NCBI GenBank assembly: GCA_964422185.1
Contig: CAYRAG010000023.1
Coordinates: forward strand, 1-26,354
Direction: 5' to 3'
Source: CALXCT01 sp964422185
GTDB taxonomy: Bacteria > Bacillota > Clostridia > Oscillospirales > Oscillospiraceae
DNA: 26,354 bases
Shown: piece after piece, positions 7,748-15,007 of the stretch
Layout: each line of letters opens with the position of its first letter
Position numbering within the stretch: position 1 is the stretch's first letter
Made by a program: the position numbers and the translations under genes
The notes under the pieces: generated by a model
Told to the model about the DNA's origin: nothing
Databases searched by the model: none
The model's input: the letters and a program-made list of their open reading frames with translations, nothing else

Positions 7748-8458
7748 TCAGCGCGGCCTGCAGGCGTCCACAAAGGCCCGGAAGACCGCCCGGCTGTTCG
7801 GGTCGGTCTCATAGGAGAACTCCGGGTGCCACTGTACCGCCCAGCAGAACGGATAGTCCGGCAGCCAGACGCCCTCGGTCAGACCGTCCGGCGCGGAGGC
7901 CATGACGGATAATCCGGGCGCGGTTGTTTTGACCCCCTGGTGGTGATAGCTGTTGACCGCCAGCCGGTCGCAGCGCAGCAGGTCGTGCAGCGGCGTGTCC
8001 CGCAGGACGGTCACGGTGTGCGCGGGGGCGTCGTAGGGCGGCGACTGGTGGTGCGCCGCCGCGCCCGGCAGCTGGCTGTCCAGATCCTGGTACAGCGTGC
8101 CGCCCAGCGCCGCGTTGATCAGCTGGATGCCCCGGCAGATGCCCAGCAGAGGTCTTCCCTGTTCCAGCGCCGCGCTCAGCAGCGCGATCTCCATGGCGTC
8201 CCGGGCCGCGGAAGTCTCCCCGCAGCAGGGCAGCGTCTCCTCCCCGTACACGGACGGGGACACATCCTGGCCGCCCGTAAACAGAAAGCCGTCGCAGAGA
8301 TCCGCCAGCTGCCGGATCTCCCCGGGGTCATCCGTCAGCGGCAGCATCAGCGGAAGACCTCCCTCCTGCCGGACTCCCTCCATATAGCCCGGCAGCATCC
8401 AGTAGCTGTCTCTGTCCGCGTCCACCAGCGGCAGTACGCCGATCACCGGTTTTTTCAT
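7748..8458 (-). CDS. Gamma-glutamyl-gamma-aminobutyrate hydrolase-like class I glutamine amidotransferase (peptidase C26)
   Basis: This 236-residue protein has the class I amidotransferase triad: the nucleophile Cys in PLLGICRGIQLINAALGG and the His-Glu pair in VQWHPEFSYE, with the oxyanion segment FTGGQDVSPSVYG. The GICRGIQ and QDVxPxxY motifs place it with PuuD-like hydrolases, which release glutamate from gamma-glutamyl amides such as gamma-glutamyl-GABA. The precise substrate cannot be told. ATG 8458 is chosen over the two upstream ATGs because GAGGTG lies 6 bases before it. A terminator ends only 12 bases upstream of the start, leaving no room for a promoter, so expression must come by read-through from purB. 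There are no putrescine genes nearby to support a polyamine role. Confidence 0.88.
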   Translation of the reverse strand: MKKPVIGVLPLVDADRDSYWMLPGYMEGVRQEGGLPLMLPLTDDPGEIRQLADLCDGFLFTGGQDVSPSVYGEETLPCCGETSAARDAMEIALLSAALEQGRPLLGICRGIQLINAALGGTLYQDLDSQLPGAAAHHQSPPYDAPAHTVTVLRDTPLHDLLRCDRLAVNSYHHQGVKTTAPGLSVMASAPDGLTEGVWLPDYPFCWAVQWHPEFSYETDPNSRAVFRAFVDACRPR

Positions 8459-8470
8459 GTGCATCACCTC

Positions 8471-8514
8471 AAAAAATAAAACGGGCGGAGAGACTTCTCA
8501 GGCCTCTCTGCCCG
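8471..8514 (-). terminator. Intrinsic terminator after purB
   Basis: On the minus strand CGGGCAGAGAG pairs with CTCTCCGCCCG (one mismatch) around an 11-base loop, followed by TTTTATTTTTT. It ends just before the ribosome site of the downstream hydrolase gene. Confidence 0.85.
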
Positions 8515-8555
8515 CTGTATGTATTGTGCCGGTATGTTCGCGGCGGCGGCCCGGA

Positions 8556-9992
8556 TCAGACTTTCAGATCCGCCTGGGCGCCGTTGAGCGCGTCAGCGTA
8601 CTTCTCCAGGACAGGCTTCACCTCGCCCTCCAGGAACTCCGCCACCTGCTCCGGGCACCTGCCGATGTACCGGGAGGGCTCCAGATGGGCGGTCAGCTCC
8701 TCCCTGGTCATGCCGAACATGGGATCCTCCGCGATCAGATCGATGAGATTGTTGGACAGACCGAGGTCTTTCACATTCCGGCCGGCCTCCTGGGAGAGAA
8801 CCCGGATGCGCTCGTGGAGATCCTGCCGGTTCCCGCCTTTCTTCACCGCGTCCATCATGATGTTCTCGCTGGCCATGAACGGAAGCTCCTCCTGGATGTG
8901 CTTCTCTATGACTTTCTCATGGACGACCATGCCGCTGGTGACATTCTGGTAGATGTTGAGAATCGCGTCCACCGCCAGGAACGCCTCGGGAATGGAGATC
9001 CGCTTGTTGGCGGAGTCGTCCAGGGTGCGCTCAAACCACTGGGTGGCCGCGGTGACCGATCCGTTGGCCACATCGGCCATCACATAGCGGCTCAGGGCGC
9101 AGATGCGCTCGCAGCGCATGGGGTTGCGCTTATACGGCATGGCGGAGGATCCGATCTGCCTGGACTCAAACGGCTCCTCGATCTCTTTCATATGCGCCAG
9201 CAGCCGCAGGTCGGTGGCGAATTTGCTGGCGGACTGGGCGATCCCGGACAGCGTGGACAGAATCGCGGCGTCTATCTTCCGGGAATAGGTCTGTCCGCTT
9301 ACGGGGACACAGCCTGTAAAGCCCATTTCCTTTGCAATCTTTTCCTCCAGCTGCTTCACTTTTTCGTGGTCTCCGTCGAACAGTTCCAGGAACGACGCCT
9401 GGGTTCCCGTCGTCCCCTTGGAGCCCAGAAGCTTCAGGTGATCCAGACGGTACTCCACCTCGTCCAGATCCATGAGCAGCTCGTTCATCCACAGCGTGGC
9501 GCGCTTCCCTACCGTGGTCAGCTGAGCCGCCTGGAAATGGGTGAAGCCCAGGGTGGGCAGCGCCCGGTACTTCCAGGCGAAGTCCGCCAGATTCGCCAGC
9601 ACGCGAACCAGTTTGTCCCGGACGATCTGGAGCCCCTCTTTCATGAGGATGATGTCGGTGTTGTCCCCCACATAGCAGCTGGTGGCGCCCAGGTGGATGA
9701 TAGGCATGGCGCCGGGGCACTGTGCGCCGTAGGTGTGGACATGCGCCATCACATCGTGGCGCAGCTCCTTCTCAAACTGCGCCGCCATCTCATAGTCGAT
9801 GTCATAGATGTGCGACTCCAGCTCGGAGACCTGTTCCTGCGTGACGGGCAGGCCGAGTTCCATCTCCGCCCGGGCCAGCGCCACCCACAGCTTCCGCCAG
9901 GTGGAGAACTTCTTATCCGGGGAAAAGAGATAGAGCATCTCATCGCTGGCGTAGCGGGAGGCCAGCGGACTCTCGTAGACATTGGTGGGCAT
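8556..9992 (-). CDS. purB: Adenylosuccinate lyase
   Basis: The 478-residue protein belongs to the fumarase/aspartase superfamily. It catalyses two steps of purine synthesis: SAICAR to AICAR, and adenylosuccinate to AMP, releasing fumarate each time. The signature SSAMPYKRNPMRCE is intact (QIGSSAMPYKRNP), the catalytic-region His is in IHLGATSCYVGDNTD, and TLGFTHFQAAQ carries the second conserved His. ATG 9992 (MPTNVYESPLASRY) is preferred over frame starts further upstream because GAAAAGGTC precedes it and the family begins with this YxSPLxxRY segment. No other purine gene is in the window. It has its own promoter and terminator. Confidence 0.97.
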   Translation of the reverse strand: MPTNVYESPLASRYASDEMLYLFSPDKKFSTWRKLWVALARAEMELGLPVTQEQVSELESHIYDIDYEMAAQFEKELRHDVMAHVHTYGAQCPGAMPIIHLGATSCYVGDNTDIILMKEGLQIVRDKLVRVLANLADFAWKYRALPTLGFTHFQAAQLTTVGKRATLWMNELLMDLDEVEYRLDHLKLLGSKGTTGTQASFLELFDGDHEKVKQLEEKIAKEMGFTGCVPVSGQTYSRKIDAAILSTLSGIAQSASKFATDLRLLAHMKEIEEPFESRQIGSSAMPYKRNPMRCERICALSRYVMADVANGSVTAATQWFERTLDDSANKRISIPEAFLAVDAILNIYQNVTSGMVVHEKVIEKHIQEELPFMASENIMMDAVKKGGNRQDLHERIRVLSQEAGRNVKDLGLSNNLIDLIAEDPMFGMTREELTAHLEPSRYIGRCPEQVAEFLEGEVKPVLEKYADALNGAQADLKV

Positions 9993-10025
9993 AGCGTCAC
10001 GACCTTTTCTCAATTTACGCCATCG

Positions 10026-10054
10026 ATTATAGCGTATTTCCGCCCTCATTGCCA
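10026..10054 (-). promoter_or_regulatory. purB promoter
   Basis: On the minus strand a -35 of TGGCAA (10049-10054), a 17-base spacer and a perfect -10 TATAAT (10026-10031) lie 34 bases before the purB start. It sits just downstream of the terminator of the preceding operon. Confidence 0.65.
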
Positions 10055-10098
10055 CAGATTTCCGGAAAGTTTCCAGACAATTTCCGGCGCGGGGCACG

Positions 10099-10136
10099 GA
10101 AAAACCGCACGGCAGGCACTCTGTCCGCCGTGCGGT
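10099..10136 (-). terminator. Terminator of the nitrogenase-like operon
   Basis: On the minus strand ACCGCACGGC and GCCGTGCGGT form a perfect 10-bp stem around a 13-base loop, followed by a T-run (GGTTTTTCC). It lies about 75 bases after the NifH-like stop and marks the operon end. Confidence 0.88.
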
Positions 10137-10212
10137 ATCTCAGGGCCGGACTCCCGGGACGCAGATCGTTTGCCTTCAGGGCAAAACCGCGTCCATGGAG
10201 CGGGCCGCCAAA

Positions 10213-11064
10213 TCAGATCCGGTAGTCGTCCGCCATGTTGTCCATCATGCCGAACTCCAGCAGGATCTCCTCCAGCCGCTCCGGGGTCATCGGGGTGGGG
10301 ATGGAGAAATCCGTATTGTCAATGAGCGCCTGCGCCAGATTCCGGTACTCCTGCGCCTGGCCTGACCCGGGCCGGTACTGGATGACCGTCTGGCGATGGA
10401 TCTCCGCGTACTGCACCACATTGTCCCGGGGGATGAAATAGAGCAGCTTTGTGCCCAGCTCCTTTGCGAACGCCCGCAGCAGATCCTGTTCCCTGTCCAC
10501 ATTCCGGCTGTTGCAGATGATGCCGCCCAGCCGCACCCCGCCGGTGCGTGCGTACCGCTGGATCCCCTTGGAGATGTTGTTGGCGGCGTAGAGCGCCATC
10601 ATCTCGCCGCTGGCCACGATATAGATCTCCCTGGCCTTGCCCTCCCGGATGGGCATGGCGAAGCCGCCGCAGACGACATCGCCCAGGACATCGTAGAAGA
10701 CAAAGTCCAGATCCTCGGTGTACGCGCCCAGGTTCTCCAGCATGTTGATGGAGGTGATGATCCCCCGGCCGGCGCAGCCGACGCCCGGCTCCGGGCCGCC
10801 GGACTCCACGCATTTTGTGCCCCTGTACCCCACTTTCATGATCCGATCCAGGGAGATGTCCTCTCCCTCCTCCCGGATGGTGTCCAGTACGGTTTTCTGC
10901 GCCAGGCCGCCCAGAAGGAGCCTTGTGGAGTCCGCTTTGGGATCGCAGCCCACCACCATGACTTTCTTCCCGAATTCGCACAGCCCCGCCGTCAGGTTCT
11001 GTGTGGTGGTGGATTTTCCGATCCCGCCCTTGCCGTAGATCGCGATCTGCCTTGTTCCTGCCAT
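10213..11064 (-). CDS. NifH-like nitrogenase iron protein (ATP-dependent reductase of the nitrogenase-like system)
   Basis: The 283-residue protein keeps every landmark of a nitrogenase Fe protein, with numbering that matches NifH for the key residues. These are the P-loop GKGGIGKST (11-19), CDPKADSTR, Cys97 in VGCAGRGI, Arg100 in the same motif (the ADP-ribosylation site in diazotrophs) and Cys132 in GDVVCGGFAMPIR. The two cysteines from each subunit of a homodimer bridge one [4Fe-4S] cluster. It should pass electrons, with ATP hydrolysis, to the NifD/K-like pair encoded upstream in the same operon, and may also serve cofactor maturation. ATG 11064 is used because GAGGGGG precedes it; a TTG six codons earlier lies within that site. 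It is the last gene of the run, 45 bases after the NifB-like stop. It is NifH-like rather than clearly BchL-like or CfbC-like, but phylogeny would be needed to place it. Confidence 0.93.
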   Translation of the reverse strand: MAGTRQIAIYGKGGIGKSTTTQNLTAGLCEFGKKVMVVGCDPKADSTRLLLGGLAQKTVLDTIREEGEDISLDRIMKVGYRGTKCVESGGPEPGVGCAGRGIITSINMLENLGAYTEDLDFVFYDVLGDVVCGGFAMPIREGKAREIYIVASGEMMALYAANNISKGIQRYARTGGVRLGGIICNSRNVDREQDLLRAFAKELGTKLLYFIPRDNVVQYAEIHRQTVIQYRPGSGQAQEYRNLAQALIDNTDFSIPTPMTPERLEEILLEFGMMDNMADDYRI

Positions 11065-11109
11065 CGAATCTGTCCCCCTCAAAGAAATGCGCTTATCCGC
11101 GGCCAGGGA

Positions 11110-11982
11110 TTAACCGTGGGAGAACGGTTCCGCCGCGCCCTTGCGTTTTTGGTAGAGCTGCTCCCCCACATCCGTCCCGCCCGGGATGCCCGCCGCGTCC
11201 GCCCGGCATCTCTCGCAGTGCCGGAACACATCGAGATACGGCTCCGCCGCGGTTCGGGCCGCGTCAATCTCCGCGCAGGTGGGAGCGGTCATGTCTCTGA
11301 GCTCATACTGCGGGATGAGCGGGATGACATTGAAGAGCGCGGCGCCCGCCGCCTTTACCGCCCTGGCGACAGACTCAATGTGCTGCGCGTTGATCTCCGG
11401 AACCAGCACGGTGTTCACCTTGACGACCACACCCGCGTCAGAGATGACCCGGATGCCCCGCAGCTGGTTCTCAATGAGGATGGCGGCGCCCTCCTCCCCC
11501 TCGATCTTCCGGCCGTGATAGAGGATGTATTGATTCAGCCTCGCCTCAATGGCCGGATCCACCGCGTTGACCGTCACGGTCAGAGAGTCCACGCCCACGG
11601 AGAGGATCTCCTCCGCCCGCTCGGCCAGAAGCAGCCCGTTGGTGCTCATGCAGCGGATCAGACGGGGAAAGTGCGCACGAACCAGGCGGAAAGTGTCCAG
11701 CGCGTGATCCGTTGCCAGCGCGTCTCCGGGCCCCGCGATGCCGGCGACGGTGATCTGCGGACAGAGCTCCAGCGCCCGCCGGATGAGATCCACGGTTTCC
11801 TCCGGAGCCACCAGCTCCCGCGTGACGCCGGGCCGCTGCTCCACCTCGTTGACGGAGCGCTCACAGAAGCGGCAGGCGATGTTGCAGCCCGGACATACCG
11901 GGAGATGGATCCGGCCGGTTTTGTTCTTCTGGCCGCCAAAACAGGGGTGGGATCTCTGCAGATCCTGATAGGTATTGCTCAT
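11110..11982 (-). CDS. NifB-like radical SAM protein (nitrogenase-type cofactor maturase)
   Basis: This 290-residue protein aligns with the radical SAM core of NifB over its whole length. It has an N-terminal SHPCF motif, CxxxCxxC as Cys33, Cys37 and Cys40 (CNIACRFC), AGIAGPGDAL, STNGLLL, VTVNAVDP, GEEGAAILIENQL, VVVKVNTVLVPEIN, and the C-terminal pair in FRHCERCRADAAG. NifB fuses two [4Fe-4S] clusters and inserts a carbide from SAM to make the [8Fe-9S-C] precursor (NifB-co). The C-terminal NafY-like domain of many bacterial NifBs is absent, as in the short stand-alone forms. An extra Cys30 stands where NifB usually has Ala. Its presence implies that the partner NifD/K-like enzyme uses a NifB-type cluster rather than only a tetrapyrrole site. 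It lies 21 bases after the YezD-like gene. Confidence 0.93.
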   Translation of the reverse strand: MSNTYQDLQRSHPCFGGQKNKTGRIHLPVCPGCNIACRFCERSVNEVEQRPGVTRELVAPEETVDLIRRALELCPQITVAGIAGPGDALATDHALDTFRLVRAHFPRLIRCMSTNGLLLAERAEEILSVGVDSLTVTVNAVDPAIEARLNQYILYHGRKIEGEEGAAILIENQLRGIRVISDAGVVVKVNTVLVPEINAQHIESVARAVKAAGAALFNVIPLIPQYELRDMTAPTCAEIDAARTAAEPYLDVFRHCERCRADAAGIPGGTDVGEQLYQKRKGAAEPFSHG

Positions 11983-12003
11983 GCGCCGCTGTTCCCCCCG
12001 CCG

Positions 12004-12156
12004 TCACAGTCTGATTTTTTCTGTTTTCTCAATCTGGATGACCCTGCCGTCCTGAATGATCAGGGTGAGGCTGCCGAATCTGGTGTTCGACACAAATTCC
12101 CGGATTTTCTCCAGGTACGCGTCCGCGGGTTCCGTCTTCTTCTCTTCCGCTTTCAT
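12004..12156 (-). CDS. YezD-family small protein (DUF2292)
   Basis: A 50-residue frame starts at ATG 12156 with GGAGTGATTC upstream and ends with TGA at 12004. The C-terminal half, TRFGSLTLIIQDGRVIQIEK then TEKIRL, is the hallmark of the DUF2292/YezD family, whose biochemical role is unknown. As I recall, members often sit in sulfur-assimilation or sulfur-uptake operons of Bacillota. It fits between the NifK-like and NifB-like genes with short spacers, so it is part of the operon. No cysteine or histidine is present, so it is not itself a metal carrier by obvious ligands. It is easily missed because of its size. Confidence 0.82.
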   Translation of the reverse strand: MKAEEKKTEPADAYLEKIREFVSNTRFGSLTLIIQDGRVIQIEKTEKIRL

Positions 12157-12209
12157 GATGAATCACTCCGTGTGTATCGTAATGGGTGTCCCCGCGGCAC
12201 TCTCTCCTG

Positions 12210-13499
12210 CTACAGGTTGTCGTACAGATCCTCCGTAAAGGTGAGGCTGCCGCGGTACCCCGCGTAGGTTCGGTTGAAAACCAGGCGCTCGTTGAGAGGG
12301 AACGAGGCCGGCAGGAACTGGATATCTTTCTCCAGCGCCACCTCCCGCTCGTTGCTGCTGCCCAGCAGGAGTGTGATCTCCTGCTCCTCCGTCCGGATCG
12401 CCTCGTTGATCTCGTACTGATCCGCGGTAAACAGGACTTTCGGCGCCCTGGCGTACTCCAGCTGCGTCACCTGGCGGAGGATCCGCTGTCTGTCCTCCTC
12501 CCGGAACAGCGGCTCGGTGATGATCACCAGCACCGGCGTGAAGCTGTAGTCGTTTGCCAGGTAGCGGGTGAGCCCCACCGCCGTGTTCGCGTCCGCGGCG
12601 ACGGCGAACCGCTTCCAGCTGACCGCGCCGATGGACTGGGCCAGGTAGCTGTACACATAGTCCTCCTCCCGTGCGATGACCTGCTCCGTCAGATCCGGAT
12701 CGAGCTCAAGCGCCTGGGCCACTTCCCGCACAAACCGGGTCGTGTCCGTACACCCCACGGGCAGGCCGGGGAACCGGAGAGACGGCGTGCCGAACTTCTC
12801 CTCGAATTTCCGGGCCGGCCCCTGGAACAGCCAGGGGTTGACGATGACATTGAGCGCCGCGCCGGAGCAGCGGCGGATGGTCTCCACGCCCTGGTGGCCG
12901 GTAAAGAAGGTGTTCACCCGCAGCCCCAGAGCGCCGAGGATCCGCGAGAGCTCCTCCAGCGTCCCGCTCCAGAACGGGTCATGGTACGGCACGATGCCGA
13001 ACAGATTGACCAGCTTCCCGTCACGGGGAACCTGCCCCTCGATCACCTGGTCAATGAGGGTGTTCCAGACGACCTCATAACCCAGGTTGCTGTCCCCGGC
13101 AAAACCCGGCGTCTCGATGGGATAGACGGGATAGCCTTTCTCCTGAAACTCCTCAACGAGGCTGACAATGTCATCGCCGATGATCCCGGCGGTACAGCCG
13201 GTCAGCACGAAATAGGCGTCCGCGTCCACGATGTCCAGCGCACCCTGAATGGTGGTGCGCAGTTTGTTGATGCCGCCGAACACCACTTCCCGCTCCAGCA
13301 TATTGCTCGACGGAATGGAGACGCCGCTGACAAAACAGGCGGACTTGTGGCCGGACTGCCCCTGCTCCGCCGCCGTGGTCTGCATGCAGCAGCCGGGGCC
13401 GGCGTGGTAGATCGGACAGACGCGGTCAATGGCGCCCAGGACGGAATTGATGCCGGCGAGCACGCAGCCGCCTCTGGGGTTTTCCAGTATCTGAGACAA
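12210..13499 (-). CDS. NifK-like nitrogenase component 1 beta-type subunit
   Basis: The 429-residue protein belongs to the nitrogenase component 1 superfamily and aligns best with NifK. The three P-cluster cysteines are present as Cys12 (PRGGCVLAG), Cys37 (HAGPGCC) and Cys102 (LTGCTAGIIGDDI), with the VFGG-N and IGDD motifs between and after them. It is about 90 residues shorter than typical NifK, lacking the long N-terminal extension. It should pair with the NifD-like protein and share a bridging Fe-S cluster that receives electrons from the NifH-like protein. It starts with TTG one base after the NifD-like stop, with GGGAGGGAAC overlapping the end of that gene, so translation is coupled. 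NifN is a weaker alternative; no second D/K pair exists here. Confidence 0.9.
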   Translation of the reverse strand: MSQILENPRGGCVLAGINSVLGAIDRVCPIYHAGPGCCMQTTAAEQGQSGHKSACFVSGVSIPSSNMLEREVVFGGINKLRTTIQGALDIVDADAYFVLTGCTAGIIGDDIVSLVEEFQEKGYPVYPIETPGFAGDSNLGYEVVWNTLIDQVIEGQVPRDGKLVNLFGIVPYHDPFWSGTLEELSRILGALGLRVNTFFTGHQGVETIRRCSGAALNVIVNPWLFQGPARKFEEKFGTPSLRFPGLPVGCTDTTRFVREVAQALELDPDLTEQVIAREEDYVYSYLAQSIGAVSWKRFAVAADANTAVGLTRYLANDYSFTPVLVIITEPLFREEDRQRILRQVTQLEYARAPKVLFTADQYEINEAIRTEEQEITLLLGSSNEREVALEKDIQFLPASFPLNERLVFNRTYAGYRGSLTFTEDLYDNL

Positions 13500-13500
13500 C

Positions 13501-14964
13501 TCAGTTCCCTCCCGTGATGTATTTGAACGCGTCCTCCCCGTACCAGCTCTCCCGGTACGGCAGCTTCGCGTGCCGGGCCAGCTTCACATTGAATCCGGGG
13601 TTTTCCAGCTGATCCGCGATCTTGTTGCCCAGGAAGAGCAGGCCGTCATAGCCCATGGTAGGCCGCTTCCCGTCCAGCACATGGGTCGTGGGAATCCCGA
13701 GCTTCGCGGCCCAGTCCGGCACCCCGATGAAGGCGTCCGGCTTGAGCTTCTTCACCAGATTCACCTGCTCGAACGGCTGCATATTGGCCACATCCACCGT
13801 GAAATTGTCGTGGATGCCGTTGAGGTACTCGATATCCGTCTGGGCGTCGGCGTCGTAGGTCGGGGTCTCCAGACCCACCAGTTTCATGCCGAAGTCGTCC
13901 ACCAGCGCCGCGGCGGCGAACGAGCGGCCGGTGCCGCCGCAGATGAAGACCCGCTTGCCCTGCAGGCGGGCACGCAGCTGCGCCACCAGCGGCTCAATCC
14001 GCTCATGCTCCCGGGCGATGATCTCCTCCGCCTCCGTCTCCCGGCCCAGAACCTGCGCGATGCCGCGGTACCACTTGTCCGTATTGCGGATACCGATGGG
14101 CATCACGGTGTGGGAGTACGGGATCCCGTAGTCCTCCCACAGCGTCTTCATAAACTCGTCCGCGAAGACCTTGCAGATGGAGGTGGAGGCCTCGGCCGCG
14201 GGGATCTTCCGGATCTTCTCCAGGCTGCTGTAGAACGGGATGTAGTTGACCCGTACGCCGATGGCCGCCAGCATCCGCTCCATCTCCCGCTGATCCGCGT
14301 AACTGACTGTGGTGGGGGCGAAGAGATTGATCAGGCCTTTCTCCGTCGGAACCCGCTCCCCCTTCAGGATATACCGGTTGATGGACAGAAACGCCGCGTC
14401 AAACCCGGAGGCGCAGATCTTGGATTTAAACCCCTCACAGTGGATGGGGATCATCAGGGTATCCGGGTACTCCTGGCTGAGATCCGCCGCGATGGCGTCG
14501 ATGTCGTCCCCGATAATCCCGGAGGCGCAGGACGCGTAGATGAAAATCATCTTCGGGTGGTAGCGGTCCACCGCAAGCTTCACAGACTCCCGCAGCTTCT
14601 GCTCCCCGCCGAAGACGACGCTCTTCTGATCCAGATTCGTCACGATGATGCGGGGGTTGCGGATGTTCCTGATGCCCCGGTGCGCCTGACCCACGCGGTA
14701 CATGTCAACCGCCATGATCGAGCAGCCGAGACAGCCCTGGGGCGAGTGGGAGATGAACACGGAGTCCTCCAGGGACATGAGCGCCGCCATGCTGTTGATC
14801 TGCTGGCACTGCAGACCCTGGGCGAAACTGCGGTCCGCCCGTTTCAGACAGCCCTTTCGATACTTCTCCTCCGCCTCCCGGCTTCCGATGCCCAGATCGT
14901 TGATCCGCCCGGGTCTGCTCTCCCGGACACCCGAGTACTTTGTCTCTGCCATGTGTTCCGCCAT
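13501..14964 (-). CDS. NifD-like nitrogenase component 1 alpha-type subunit with altered active site
   Basis: The protein is 487 residues. P-cluster-type cysteines are Cys53 (GLQCQQ), Cys78 (SPQGCLGC) and Cys146 (YASCASGIIGDDI). Cys264 (TSICKVFADEF, followed by YGIPY) aligns with the FeMo-co ligand Cys275 of NifD. In the stretch after CEGF the positions of NifD Gln191 and His195 are Cys184 and Phe188. Near the C-terminus PTMGYDG aligns with NifD PYHGFDG, so the His442 ligand is Met437; His428 lies nearby. These changes rule out a normal Mo-nitrogenase site but leave electron-transfer parts intact. The product is probably a reductase of another small molecule. Methylthio-alkane reductase MarD is the closest functional parallel I know, though membership in that clade is unproven. 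An alternative ATG at 14952 has slightly different ribosome-site spacing. Confidence 0.92.
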   Translation of the reverse strand: MAEHMAETKYSGVRESRPGRINDLGIGSREAEEKYRKGCLKRADRSFAQGLQCQQINSMAALMSLEDSVFISHSPQGCLGCSIMAVDMYRVGQAHRGIRNIRNPRIIVTNLDQKSVVFGGEQKLRESVKLAVDRYHPKMIFIYASCASGIIGDDIDAIAADLSQEYPDTLMIPIHCEGFKSKICASGFDAAFLSINRYILKGERVPTEKGLINLFAPTTVSYADQREMERMLAAIGVRVNYIPFYSSLEKIRKIPAAEASTSICKVFADEFMKTLWEDYGIPYSHTVMPIGIRNTDKWYRGIAQVLGRETEAEEIIAREHERIEPLVAQLRARLQGKRVFICGGTGRSFAAAALVDDFGMKLVGLETPTYDADAQTDIEYLNGIHDNFTVDVANMQPFEQVNLVKKLKPDAFIGVPDWAAKLGIPTTHVLDGKRPTMGYDGLLFLGNKIADQLENPGFNVKLARHAKLPYRESWYGEDAFKYITGGN

Positions 14965-15007
14965 CCTTTCCCCGCCGCGGCAGGAGACAGCCGGCGCCGG
15001 CTGCCTG

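Noticed and set aside
8457..10325. Long plus-strand open frame of about 620 codons opposite purB
   Set aside because: It is the antisense shadow of purB in GC-rich DNA, rich in Arg, His, Gly and Leu. Similar long shadows occur opposite the NifB, NifK and NifD-like genes.
10213..14964. A nitrogen-fixation (nif) cluster
   Set aside because: NifH, NifB, NifD and NifK homologues are present, but the NifD-like protein lacks the Gln191, His195 and His442 equivalents and there is no NifE, NifN or NifV. Calling it N2 fixation would over-read the homology.
10213..14964. Chlorophyllide/protochlorophyllide reductase or coenzyme F430 synthesis (CfbCD)
   Set aside because: Those systems do not carry a NifB gene and have D/K subunits without a cofactor-ligand cysteine set like this. 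No tetrapyrrole genes are nearby.
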